Under the pieces are notes generated by a model that was not told the DNA's origin, did no database searches, and was given only the letters and a program-made list of their open reading frames with translations. From Bacteroidia bacterium (GTDB taxonomy: Bacteria > Bacteroidota > Bacteroidia > Chitinophagales > Saprospiraceae), in NCBI GenBank assembly GCA_030426765.1, contig JAUHXV010000027.1, positions 1 through 44,043 of the forward strand: a stretch of DNA of 44,043 nucleotides. The letters run 5' to 3'. Positions 34,563 through 42,520 of this stretch are shown here, one piece after another. The stretch's first letter is position 1; each line of letters begins with the position of its first letter. Position numbers and translations under genes: made by a program.

Positions 34563-35282
34563 TCAGGGAAATAGTAAGCTACCGATCCTGACCATCGTAC
34601 TGCCATGCGCTAATGCCGCTTTGTAGTCCCCGGACATCCCCATACTCAGCGTGTTAAACGAAGTGGATTCTGCGAAATACTTACTTTTTAAGTATTCGAA
34701 TATTTGCTTGAGTTCTGCCAACTCACTATCTATTAGATCTGCATCATCCGTAAGCGTAGTCATACCCATGATCCCATCGATTCGAATATGCCCGAGCTGT
34801 TGGTGAAGACCGGACTCAAGATATGATTCCAATTTGTCGGTTGGCCATCCGAATTTAGAATCTTCCTGCGCTACTTTGACTTGTAGAAGACAACGGATAA
34901 CCTTGTTCGCTTTATGAGCTTCTGAATTGATTTTCTCCAGGATCCTTTCGCTGTCGCAGGAATGAATACAAATCGCGTGAGGCATTATAGCTTTGACTTT
35001 GTTGGTCTGCAGATGCCCGATCAGATGCCACTCAATATCAGCGGGAAGCTCAGGTGCTTTCGCGATTAATTCCTGAGCCCGGTTTTCTGCAAATATCCTT
35101 TGACCAAAATCGTAAAGCACTTTGATTTCCTCAGGCGTTCGTGTTTTGGAAACAACAACAAGCGTGGCGTTATACTGTTGGCAAAGCGCCTGAACGGCAA
35201 AGTAAGGATGAGAAGATGCGGGCACGTATTTCAGTTTAAATGATCCGGATTCGGCGTAAATATTCTCTACTGCGGCGCACAA
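34563..35282 (-). CDS. YggS/PLPBP-family pyridoxal phosphate homeostasis protein
   Basis: 239 residues with the alanine-racemase-like N-domain fold. The PLP lysine is in VVVSKTRTPEEI (Lys46 from the first possible start). FAENRAQELIAKA, WHLIGHLQTNKVK and LSMGMSGDYKAALAHGSTMVRIGS are family hallmarks. These proteins buffer PLP and affect amino-acid metabolism; they have no known catalytic turnover. No in-frame ATG precedes the lysine. TTG at 35282 is the longest start, and GTG at 35225 (YVPASSHP) would give a length closer to other family members. Confidence 0.9.
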   Translation of the reverse strand: MCAAVENIYAESGSFKLKYVPASSHPYFAVQALCQQYNATLVVVSKTRTPEEIKVLYDFGQRIFAENRAQELIAKAPELPADIEWHLIGHLQTNKVKAIMPHAICIHSCDSERILEKINSEAHKANKVIRCLLQVKVAQEDSKFGWPTDKLESYLESGLHQQLGHIRIDGIMGMTTLTDDADLIDSELAELKQIFEYLKSKYFAESTSFNTLSMGMSGDYKAALAHGSTMVRIGSLLFP

Positions 35283-35383
35283 AATAACAATAAGCGCGTT
35301 TCCCGATTCGTTTTGGACTCATTCACAATAGAAAAACTATGTGCATGGTGGAAGGAGTACCTAACCAATAAGAATACGCAAAG

Positions 35384-35575
35384 ATGAAATCAGGAAAAGA
35401 AAAAGGACGCAGTAGTGTTGGCGTAGTAGCTTCAATTGCACTTCATGTATTGTTTTTTGGCGGGTGCTTGTTTCTGGACACCTCCAACCTCACCGCCTCA
35501 GATCCTGCGGATGATCAAGTCACTGAAATCAACCAGGTGAAACAAACTACAGCAATGACGGAAATCAAGAGTTGA
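35384..35575 (+). CDS. TonB-like N-terminal microprotein
   Basis: 63 residues: a basic N-terminus (KSGKEKGR), one TM helix (about 12-31, VGVVASIALHVLFFGGCLFL), and a short acidic/Gln-rich tail. The helix carries Ser17 and His21 in the SxxxH spacing that TonB-family proteins need to couple to ExbB/ExbD. The TonB proline-rich linker and C-terminal domain are absent. It could be a stand-alone small membrane protein or a truncated energy transducer. It lies alone between divergent PLPBP and convergent dNK genes. Function not known. Confidence 0.55.
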   Translation: MKSGKEKGRSSVGVVASIALHVLFFGGCLFLDTSNLTASDPADDQVTEINQVKQTTAMTEIKS

Positions 35576-35581
35576 TTCAGG

Positions 35582-36220
35582 CTAAAAAAGTCCGTTTATC
35601 TGACTGTCCACTAATTCGATGATACTCCCCAGATCTTCAGGACTTTTTTCAAAATCCACATCATCCACATTGATGATCAGCAGAGGACCTTCGTGATACC
35701 CGTCTATCCACGTATCGTATTTTTTATTGAGCCGCTTCAGGTAGTCAAGACTCATGCTTCCCTCATACGTTCTCCCACGGCTATGAATATGCTTGACGAG
35801 GGTCGGAATACTGGCTTGTAGATAAATGAGCAAATCCGGAGGCGATATCTGGGCACTCATATTTTTAAACAGGGTGAAGTAATTTTCAAAATCACGCCTG
35901 CCCATCAAACCCATTTCATGCAGATTGGGGGCAAAGATGTAAGCGTCTTCGAAAATCGTTCTATCCTGAATCACGGTTTTATCTCCGCTCCGAATATTCA
36001 GAATTTGTTGATAGCGGCTGTTGAGAAAATAGATCTGCAGATTGAAAGACCATCGTTGCATATCGTCGTAAAAATCACTGAGATAGGGATTGTTGGTCGT
36101 ATCCTCATAATGTACTTCCCAACCAAAGTGCCTGGCCAGTTTTTCCGAAAGGGTCGTTTTGCCGGCTCCGATATTACCCGCAACCGCGATATGCTTAATG
36201 AGAGAACTTGATTTTTGCAT
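35582..36220 (-). CDS. Deoxynucleoside kinase
   Basis: 212 residues of the dCK/dGK/TK2-type deoxynucleoside kinase family. The P-loop is GNIGAGKTTLSEKLA (about 16-30), the DRT motif is VIQDRTIFEDAYIFA, and the lid-like RGRTYEGSMSLDYL follows. It phosphorylates deoxynucleosides for salvage; sequence alone does not fix whether dG, dA or dC is preferred. It reads toward the TonB-like microprotein (6 bases between stops) and diverges from the ABC ATPase gene, with about 119 bases between start codons. Confidence 0.92.
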   Translation of the reverse strand: MQKSSSLIKHIAVAGNIGAGKTTLSEKLARHFGWEVHYEDTTNNPYLSDFYDDMQRWSFNLQIYFLNSRYQQILNIRSGDKTVIQDRTIFEDAYIFAPNLHEMGLMGRRDFENYFTLFKNMSAQISPPDLLIYLQASIPTLVKHIHSRGRTYEGSMSLDYLKRLNKKYDTWIDGYHEGPLLIINVDDVDFEKSPEDLGSIIELVDSQINGLF

Positions 36221-36326
36221 CCGTATTCGTACACTAATGAGGTGGATAAGAACGTAAAATAAAAACCTTCTTCGATTGAAAGGCCTGAATCATCCAAAAA
36301 AATGTCTTCCCCCGAATGAAAAGCCA

Positions 36327-36334
36327 TACTTTTG
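36327..36334 (+). promoter_or_regulatory. Promoter -7 box of the ABC ATPase gene
   Basis: TACTTTTG, exact TAnnTTTG, ends only 5 bases before the ATG at 36340, which would make the mRNA nearly leaderless. It also argues against the upstream ATG at 36316. Confidence 0.45.
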
Positions 36335-36339
36335 AACTT

Positions 36340-37071
36340 ATGGAACAAACCCGACCTATTATTTCCCTGCACGATCTCAAACGTACCTACATCATGGGGA
36401 CGCAGCAAGTGCATGCCCTGCGCAGTATTTCACTCAGTATCTCTAAAAATGAATACGTGGCTCTGATGGGTCCGTCCGGCTCAGGCAAAAGTACCCTCAT
36501 GAACCTGATCGGGTGCCTCGACACGCCGACTTCAGGCGAGTACTTTCTCAACAATCAGTTGGTCAGTGATATGACTGACGGTGAGCTGGCCGCAATTCGT
36601 AATAAAGAGATTGGTTTCGTTTTTCAAACCTTTAACTTATTGCCCAGACTATCATCCCTGGACAATGTAGCTTTGCCTCTCGTCTATGCAGGTGTCAAAC
36701 GCTCACATCGCGTAGAGATTGCCGAACAAGTCCTCGAGCAAGTCGGACTGGCAGATCGCATGCATCATAATCCAAACGAATTGTCAGGAGGGCAACGTCA
36801 GCGTGTGGCTATAGCAAGAGCATTGGTCAATAATCCATCAATTATCCTGGCCGATGAGCCTACAGGTAATCTGGACACAAAAACATCGCTCGAGATCATG
36901 GAGATTTTTCAAAAAATCCACGAACTGGGCAATACAATCATTCTGGTCACTCACGAACCTGATATTGCACTGTATGCACATCGCGAAATCCGGCTCCGCG
37001 ATGGAGAAGTAGAAACCGATCAGATCAATCCCAATCCGGAGAAATTTGGCGCGTCTGTTGGCGCCTCCTGA
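36340..37071 (+). CDS. ABC transporter ATP-binding protein (LolD/MacB-type)
   Basis: 243 residues from the ATG at 36340; an earlier ATG (36316) lies upstream of the promoter box. All ATPase motifs are intact: Walker [10 protein letters not shown] (44-52), Q-loop FVFQTFNLL, signature LSGGQRQR, Walker [13 protein letters not shown] and the switch histidine in VTHEPDIA. The subgroup, with [10 protein letters not shown] after the Q-loop, is that of LolD/MacB/FtsE-like exporters of lipoproteins or macrolides. No permease gene is adjacent, so it must pair with a membrane protein encoded elsewhere. Its end is 13 bases from the next start. Confidence 0.93.
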   Translation: MEQTRPIISLHDLKRTYIMGTQQVHALRSISLSISKNEYVALMGPSGSGKSTLMNLIGCLDTPTSGEYFLNNQLVSDMTDGELAAIRNKEIGFVFQTFNLLPRLSSLDNVALPLVYAGVKRSHRVEIAEQVLEQVGLADRMHHNPNELSGGQRQRVAIARALVNNPSIILADEPTGNLDTKTSLEIMEIFQKIHELGNTIILVTHEPDIALYAHREIRLRDGEVETDQINPNPEKFGASVGAS

Positions 37072-37084
37072 TCCAACCTTAGTT

Positions 37085-37642
37085 ATGGCGAGTAAGATAT
37101 ATACGAAAACAGGAGATGATGGCACCACCGGATTATTCGGAGGAGCCCGGCTCTCCAAAGATCATATCCGCATAGAGGCCTATGGCACTGTTGATGAACT
37201 CAATTCCTGCATTGGATGGCTTACTTCCTCGATACATGATGCTGACTTGATAAATCTGCTTCGAAATATTCAGTCAAGACTTTTTACCATAGGTTCCAAT
37301 CTGGCGAGTCAGCCGGGAAAAGACATGATCACGCCGGATCTAAAGCAAGAGGATATTGCGCTCCTTGAAAAATCCATTGACGAAATGCAGGAATCGCTTG
37401 AACCCCTGAAGCATTTTATTCTGCCGGGTGGAAGTCAGTCCGTCAGTGCCGCTCACCTCGCGCGTACCGTCTGTCGCCGCGCGGAGCGCCGATGTGTCAG
37501 CCTGGCCAATTCTTCAGAAGTAGATCCCTCGATTATTTTATACCTCAATCGCTTATCAGACTTTTTCTTCGTAGTAGCCCGATGGCTTGCACATAAAGAA
37601 GGTGTGGAAGAAATTAAATGGGAACCCCGGATAGAAAAATAA
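37085..37642 (+). CDS. Cob(I)yrinic acid a,c-diamide / cob(I)alamin adenosyltransferase, PduO type
   Basis: 185 residues from the ATG at 37085, which gives MASKIYTKTGDDGTTGLFGG, the family N-terminus; an earlier frame start at 37046 overlaps the ABC gene. The ATP-binding KTGDDGTTGL and GARLSKDHIRIEAYGTVDELN segments and the later RRAERRCVSL and YLNRLSDFFFV are conserved. It adds the adenosyl group to cob(I)alamin, making coenzyme B12. It is co-directional, 13 bases after the ABC ATPase gene. No B12 biosynthesis genes are nearby, so it may serve salvage. Confidence 0.94.
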   Translation: MASKIYTKTGDDGTTGLFGGARLSKDHIRIEAYGTVDELNSCIGWLTSSIHDADLINLLRNIQSRLFTIGSNLASQPGKDMITPDLKQEDIALLEKSIDEMQESLEPLKHFILPGGSQSVSAAHLARTVCRRAERRCVSLANSSEVDPSIILYLNRLSDFFFVVARWLAHKEGVEEIKWEPRIEK

Positions 37643-37670
37643 AGCAACGCAACAGAGGCTAATTCATTTC

Positions 37671-38420
37671 CTATTCGCTCCCCATGGGTTGAGTTTGCTC
37701 ATCAATCGACCAGTCGAAATCCCCATACACGATCTTTATGCCCTTTGGTAACGGATTTTCCAGATACCGGTTTAGAAAGGTAACCAGGTCGGGTGTGAAT
37801 GCATCATTATGCTTTTCGAAAACAGGAGACAGAATAGCTATTGAGTCATTGATCACATTGTGTGTGCTATCATGGATAAAATGACGCACCTGTTCGTTGA
37901 GTTGATCATGAATCCTGTTCGGTTCATAGGCTTCGTTTAATAAGGGTGCCCCGGAAACAGATGCATCGTGGAGGGCAAAATAAATACGGGGGTCTCTGAA
38001 TTGAAACTGGATGTACTGCTGAATTTCTTCAAGTGAAAATGCGGCAGTATCCAATACGATCCATTGATTTTGTTTTGGATCACCCTCACTGATTTCTCGC
38101 AAAGAAGTCACCGGATAGTGCTTCAACACCTGTTTGACGGAATAGGCATTGTGGATATTCAGCCAATAGGCCAGTTGAACATTCTGACTCCATCGCGAAA
38201 GCGGCAGATCAACAGACAAAGCTGCGAGATAGAGATCCAGAGGACCTTGATTTTCTTTCCAGGATTTATAATCGATCAGCCCATCATGTGAAACATATTT
38301 GTACAGCTCGGCAGACCAAATGCTATGATCCGGGATTTTGACAACATGCTCAGCACTTGTTTCCGGCGATACATTTGGTCGGAAAATAAAGTGGATGATG
38401 AGGAGCAGAACGATATTCAT
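37671..38420 (-). CDS. DUF547 domain protein
   Basis: 249 residues with a short N-terminal hydrophobic signal/anchor (MNIVLLLIIHFIF). The DUF547 domain follows, with the recognisable AYWLNIHNAYSVKQVLKHYP segment and a later FALHDASVSGAPLLNEAY. The conserved Asn and His residues and thiol-protease-like fold reported for some members do not establish an activity here. It is likely exported to the periplasm. No obvious operon partner: it converges with the cobalamin adenosyltransferase gene and lies 96 bases past the TerB-like gene on the same strand. Confidence 0.88.
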   Translation of the reverse strand: MNIVLLLIIHFIFRPNVSPETSAEHVVKIPDHSIWSAELYKYVSHDGLIDYKSWKENQGPLDLYLAALSVDLPLSRWSQNVQLAYWLNIHNAYSVKQVLKHYPVTSLREISEGDPKQNQWIVLDTAAFSLEEIQQYIQFQFRDPRIYFALHDASVSGAPLLNEAYEPNRIHDQLNEQVRHFIHDSTHNVINDSIAILSPVFEKHNDAFTPDLVTFLNRYLENPLPKGIKIVYGDFDWSIDEQTQPMGSE

Positions 38421-38516
38421 TATCAGGGCGTGAGTTTCAAAAGGGGAATCGGTTCTACATGGGTGAAGTTAAAATGGGTAGAACGAGCGTCCGTGAGACA
38501 TGCGTATGTAAAGGAA

Positions 38517-38999
38517 TTACTCCTCTTCTTCCGGATCGTACTCAATGGGATCGATCATCGGCAGTCCGATCCATTTTTTCTCTTCAGGGCCGATCGAGAA
38601 AAAAGCCAGTATTCCACCGGAAGCTTTCGCAATCCTTGAAGCAAGAGAAACATATCCTTTATAAAGATACGCGCCAGTAGAAGGGTCAAGGGAAGCGAGG
38701 ATAGGATTGAGTTCACTCAGCTTGTCGGACACGATCTGGCTTCGGGTCTTAATGTCTGTAGGCAGCGAGGCCATAAATTCTTTGATTTTACCGGGGAGTT
38801 CCGCATTGACCGCATCATGAAATTCCTGCATGCTTTCATCACCGGTATACGTCCTGATCTGGACGATTTTCTCAGCCCAGGCCAGTTCGTTTTTATCAAT
38901 ATTGCCATCCGCACCGGCGATTAAGATCGTGATGTAGGCGTGGGCGTCTTTGAGCTTAGCAATCGCTTCGAGAGATAGTGAACTCAGTTTCTGATCCAT
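38517..38999 (-). CDS. TerB-like helical protein of unknown function
   Basis: 160 residues, mostly helical and acidic. The N-terminal region ITILIAGADGNIDKNELAWA resembles the metal-binding TerB/DUF533-type helix pair, where an Asp-Gly-Asn-Ile-Asp stretch precedes a conserved Glu. The C-terminus ends in DPIEYDPEEEE. No signal peptide or TM helix. TerB itself is linked to tellurite resistance and envelope stress, but stand-alone relatives have no established role. The start at 38999 follows a weak near-match to a -7 box (39030-39037, minus). Family assignment is moderate. Confidence 0.7.
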   Translation of the reverse strand: MDQKLSSLSLEAIAKLKDAHAYITILIAGADGNIDKNELAWAEKIVQIRTYTGDESMQEFHDAVNAELPGKIKEFMASLPTDIKTRSQIVSDKLSELNPILASLDPSTGAYLYKGYVSLASRIAKASGGILAFFSIGPEEKKWIGLPMIDPIEYDPEEEE

Positions 39000-39231
39000 T
39001 AAGTTTGTTTTTATCTTGATTCAGGGCACAATATTAGGCATTTTGTATTACAGCCTGACCATCCTGACGCAAGACCTTTGTAAAGGAAAAAAGGGATTCC
39101 GCATGCAGGATTCGGTGAGGTGCCGGTCGAAAGAAGGGTGAACTGCAAAAGGGTTGATATGTTTACTATGCTCATATTCAGTCTTTTACAGCTAAAAGGC
39201 AAATTTAATATTTAAAGATGGAATCATAGTC

Positions 39232-39260
39232 TTTGGCTTGGTTAATTAGCCTTATATTTG
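39232..39260 (+). promoter_or_regulatory. secDF promoter
   Basis: TTTG (39232-39235), a 17-base spacer and TATATTTG (39253-39260), an exact -7 match, lie 39 bases before the ATG at 39300. This also shows that a frame start at 39258 is not the true initiation site. Confidence 0.65.
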
Positions 39261-39299
39261 CCACGTTTTTTTAAGACCTATTATTTAATAATACTATAT

Positions 39300-40949
39300 A
39301 TGCAAGGCAAAGGAATAGTTAAGTTTTTCCTGATTCTGCTGACAGTGGTTTGTGCACTGCAATACCTGTACCTGATCCCGACCCGCAAGGTGGAAAAGAA
39401 AGCCGATGAATACGGTGCGGCAGCAGCAGCAAATATCACTGAAGAAGGCGCAAAGAGCATAGCCTACAAACTGGCGCGATCCAATTACCTGGACTCTATG
39501 TCCAGCGAACCGGTCATCAAAATTCCGCTGCTAGGGACATTTAGCTATGAAAAACTCAAGCAGCAGCAAATCGCACTTGGTCTCGACCTGAAAGGCGGGA
39601 TCAGCACAGTGCTTCAGGTGAATCTGAGAGAGTTTTTGGAAAACTTATCCAGCGGTACCAAAGAACCTGCGTTTTATGTGGCACTTGACAATGCCGATAA
39701 AGCATTGAAAAATGCCCAGACAGATTACATCACTTTGTTTGCGCAGGAATGGACCAAAGTAGCCGATGGCAAAAAGCTCGGACCCATCTTTGCCCGTAAT
39801 GCAACCCTGCGAGAGGAGATCAATTTCTCTTCCTCTGATGGTGACGTCATTCGTGTCCTGAGATCGAAAGCGGATGAAACGGTTGATCTGACCTTTAAGC
39901 GATTGAAAGACCGAATTGATAAACTCGGTGTTGTTCAGCCAAACGTCTCTCTCGACAATGCACGCGATTTGATTCTGGTGGAACTACCGGGTATCGACAA
40001 CCCTGAGCGCGCCAGATCATATCTGCAGTCGACTGCTAAACTCGAGTTTTGGGATATCTATCGCGTTTCAGATGCCGGCATCATGGATGCTTTTGTCCAG
40101 GCTGATGCGCAACTCAAAAAAATTGCGGAAGGCGATACCTCAAGGGTAGACGCTGAGCCGGAAATGCGCATTGATACGATCTATACACCTGTCTATGATA
40201 CGCTTGGTCAAATCACTGATTCAACGATGAGCACGGTGGAAATACCCGTAGGTGATGGATTGTCAGGCGAAAACGGACCATTGTTGTCACAGCTCGATCT
40301 GAATTATTTTGACGGACAGACGATCCAATATCCGTTTTCAGTGATGGGTGTGGCCAATCGAAATCGCATCAAGGCTATTACAGAGATGCTTGATAACCCA
40401 CAGGTGAAAAACATCTTCCCAAAGGATGTCAAGTTTATGTGGTCAGCCAAACCAACAGTCGATCAGGATGGTCTTGAGACGGATGCCTACGAATTGTATG
40501 CCATTAAGATGAAGCGCGGCTCGACCAAGGCACCCCTCGAAGGTGACCGAATCGTGTCCGCTACGTCCAACCCGGATCCGATGACCAACGAGGTTGCCGT
40601 GACCCTGAGGATGGACAACCTGGGCGCGAAAACGTGGGCAGATATGACCACAAAAGCAGCACAGGATAATAACAGGGAGATTGCAATTGCCCTCGATGAT
40701 GAAGTGGTTTCAGCGCCTCGCGTAAATGAGCCTATCACCACCGGCGATAGCAGAATCTCAGGAAACTTTACAATTCAGGAAGGGCAGGATCTGGCCAATA
40801 TTCTCCAGATCGGTAAGCTGCCTGCCAGCACCACAATCATCACTGGTCGGTCCGTCACTCGGACAGGACAATATCAACAAATCAATGATCGCATTGATTG
40901 TCGCGCTTGTACTCGTGATGCTCTTTATGGTCTTTTACTATTCAGGTAG
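39300..40949 (+). CDS. secDF: Protein translocase SecDF, SecD part (5' of frameshift)
   Basis: The ATG at 39300 begins MQGKGIVKFFLILLTVVCALQYLYL, the first membrane helix of Bacteroidota SecDF. The periplasmic P1 domain follows, with LGLDLKGGISTVLQVNLRE and the late GNFTIQEGQDLANILQIGKLPA. SecDF uses the proton (or sodium) gradient to pull secreted proteins through SecYEG. After about 40826 this frame stops resembling SecD and ends at 40949 in unrelated sequence, while the next frame (+1) continues the protein. Read as one gene (39300-42390) the length would be normal for fused SecDF, so this is a frameshifted gene or a base error. Confidence 0.9.
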   Translation: MQGKGIVKFFLILLTVVCALQYLYLIPTRKVEKKADEYGAAAAANITEEGAKSIAYKLARSNYLDSMSSEPVIKIPLLGTFSYEKLKQQQIALGLDLKGGISTVLQVNLREFLENLSSGTKEPAFYVALDNADKALKNAQTDYITLFAQEWTKVADGKKLGPIFARNATLREEINFSSSDGDVIRVLRSKADETVDLTFKRLKDRIDKLGVVQPNVSLDNARDLILVELPGIDNPERARSYLQSTAKLEFWDIYRVSDAGIMDAFVQADAQLKKIAEGDTSRVDAEPEMRIDTIYTPVYDTLGQITDSTMSTVEIPVGDGLSGENGPLLSQLDLNYFDGQTIQYPFSVMGVANRNRIKAITEMLDNPQVKNIFPKDVKFMWSAKPTVDQDGLETDAYELYAIKMKRGSTKAPLEGDRIVSATSNPDPMTNEVAVTLRMDNLGAKTWADMTTKAAQDNNREIAIALDDEVVSAPRVNEPITTGDSRISGNFTIQEGQDLANILQIGKLPASTTIITGRSVTRTGQYQQINDRIDCRACTRDALYGLLLFR

Positions 40950-42390
40950 TGGTATCATCGCCATAATCGCATTGATTGCCAACCTGTTTTTCATTTTCGG
41001 TGCACTCTCCTCCTTAGGTACGGTGCTCACACTGGCCGGAATCGCCGGGGTAGTATTGACCATCGGTATGGCTGTAGACGCCAACGTTATCATCTTCGAG
41101 CGTTGCCGTGAAGAAATACGCGCAGGGAAGTCACTGAAAACAGCTGTTACAGACGGCTTTAAGAATTCGTATTCCGCGATTATCGATGCCAACGTAACTT
41201 CTATTCTGAGTGCATTGGTACTCATTTATTTCGGATTAGGACCCATCAAAGGATTTGCGGTGACGCTCCTGATCGGTATTGTATTCTCCTTCTTCACCGC
41301 GGTCATCGTAGGACGCATGATCATAGAATGGTGGATGGCAAAAGGCAACACGATCGGATTCTCTACCTCCATGACAGAAAACACACTGGTCAATTTGAAT
41401 GTAGACTGGTTAGGAAAACGAAAAGCAGCCTATATCGCTTCCGGTATTTTTATTGCCATCGGATTGATTTCCATGTTTACACGTGGATTCGAATTTGGGG
41501 TAGATTTCCGCGGAGGTTATTCGTACAATGTTGAAATCAAGGAAGGCACCAATTTTGATTTGGAGCAACTCCGGGTAGCCCTGACAGAATCATTCGGTAG
41601 CGCACCGGTAGTGAAAGCAATCGACGCAGCCAATACATACAATATCACCACCAGTTACCTGATTGATGATATGGCTGAAGATGCGCAGATGAAAGTAGCT
41701 GAAAAACTACATGCAGGCGTGGTCTCGGTCACCGGTGAGGATATGACGCTGGAAAATTTCCTGGTTACGGATTATTCTGGTACACATGTGACAAGTTCTG
41801 CGAAAGTAGGTCCGACCATTGCGGATGACATTAAGAAATCATCGTTTTATGCCGGTATCGTGGCGATCCTTCTCATTTTCGTGTATATCATGATTCGATT
41901 CAGCAAGTGGCAGTATTCTTTTGGTGCTGTACTTGCCTTGATACATGACACACTGGTGGTGCTTGCGTTCTTCTCGATATTCCGAGGCATTCTACCATTT
42001 TCACTGGAGATTGATCAGACCTTTATTGCTGCCTTGCTGACGGTGATAGGGTATTCGATCAACGATACCGTGATTATTTTTGACAGGATTCGTGAGAATT
42101 TCGGTCTGTATACCGGAAAAACTAAAAATGAGATTATCAATATGTCGGTTAACTCAACCATGAGCCGGACTTTGATTACCTCTTTGACAGTACTTTTCGT
42201 GGTATTGGCCTTACTCCTGTTTGGAGGAGCCAGCATTAAAGGTTTCGCCTTTGCACTCGTAGTAGGGGTGATTTCCGGAACTTACAGCACGATCTTTATC
42301 GCGACACCGGTTCTGGCCGACCTTTCTGGTTCGATTACACCTAAGACAGCCGGATCAGGGAGTTTTAAGCGTGCTACCGTGAAGAAATAA
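40885..42390 (+). CDS. secDF: Protein translocase SecDF, SecD C-terminal helices plus SecF part (3' of frameshift)
   Basis: Continuation of SecDF in the +1 frame. Recognisable sequence starts before 40885 with LVGPSLGQDNIN (about 40843-40878). The ATG at 40885 is merely the first in-frame ATG if the half were expressed alone. It contains SecD helices 2-6, with IGMAVDANVIIFERCREE, and then the SecF homologous half: LGKRKAAYIASGIFIAIGL, GVDFRGGYSYNVEIKEGT, GYSINDTVIIFDRIRENF. Without a frame correction the protein would be split. A terminator follows at 42413-42450. Confidence 0.88.
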   Translation: MIALIVALVLVMLFMVFYYSGSGIIAIIALIANLFFIFGALSSLGTVLTLAGIAGVVLTIGMAVDANVIIFERCREEIRAGKSLKTAVTDGFKNSYSAIIDANVTSILSALVLIYFGLGPIKGFAVTLLIGIVFSFFTAVIVGRMIIEWWMAKGNTIGFSTSMTENTLVNLNVDWLGKRKAAYIASGIFIAIGLISMFTRGFEFGVDFRGGYSYNVEIKEGTNFDLEQLRVALTESFGSAPVVKAIDAANTYNITTSYLIDDMAEDAQMKVAEKLHAGVVSVTGEDMTLENFLVTDYSGTHVTSSAKVGPTIADDIKKSSFYAGIVAILLIFVYIMIRFSKWQYSFGAVLALIHDTLVVLAFFSIFRGILPFSLEIDQTFIAALLTVIGYSINDTVIIFDRIRENFGLYTGKTKNEIINMSVNSTMSRTLITSLTVLFVVLALLLFGGASIKGFAFALVVGVISGTYSTIFIATPVLADLSGSITPKTAGSGSFKRATVKK

Positions 42391-42412
42391 TTTCAATTTA
42401 CATATATAAAAG

Positions 42413-42450
42413 AAGGGAAGACTGTCACCGACATTCTTCCCTTTTTTTTT
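42413..42450 (+). terminator. Intrinsic terminator after secDF
   Basis: A 9-bp perfect stem AAGGGAAGA (42413-42421) pairs with TCTTCCCTT (42435-42443), with a 13-base loop and a T-run of nine (42442-42450). It lies 23 bases after the secDF stop. Confidence 0.85.
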
Positions 42451-42520
42451 AACACTTTTGAATGCGCGTTTGTCTTACAGAGAATGTTTATTTTGCAACA
42501 GTTCAGTTAATGCATGCGTT

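Noticed and set aside
39011..39202. 63-codon minus-strand frame upstream of secDF
   Set aside because: No motif or signal; lies in intergenic DNA between the TerB-like gene and the secDF promoter.
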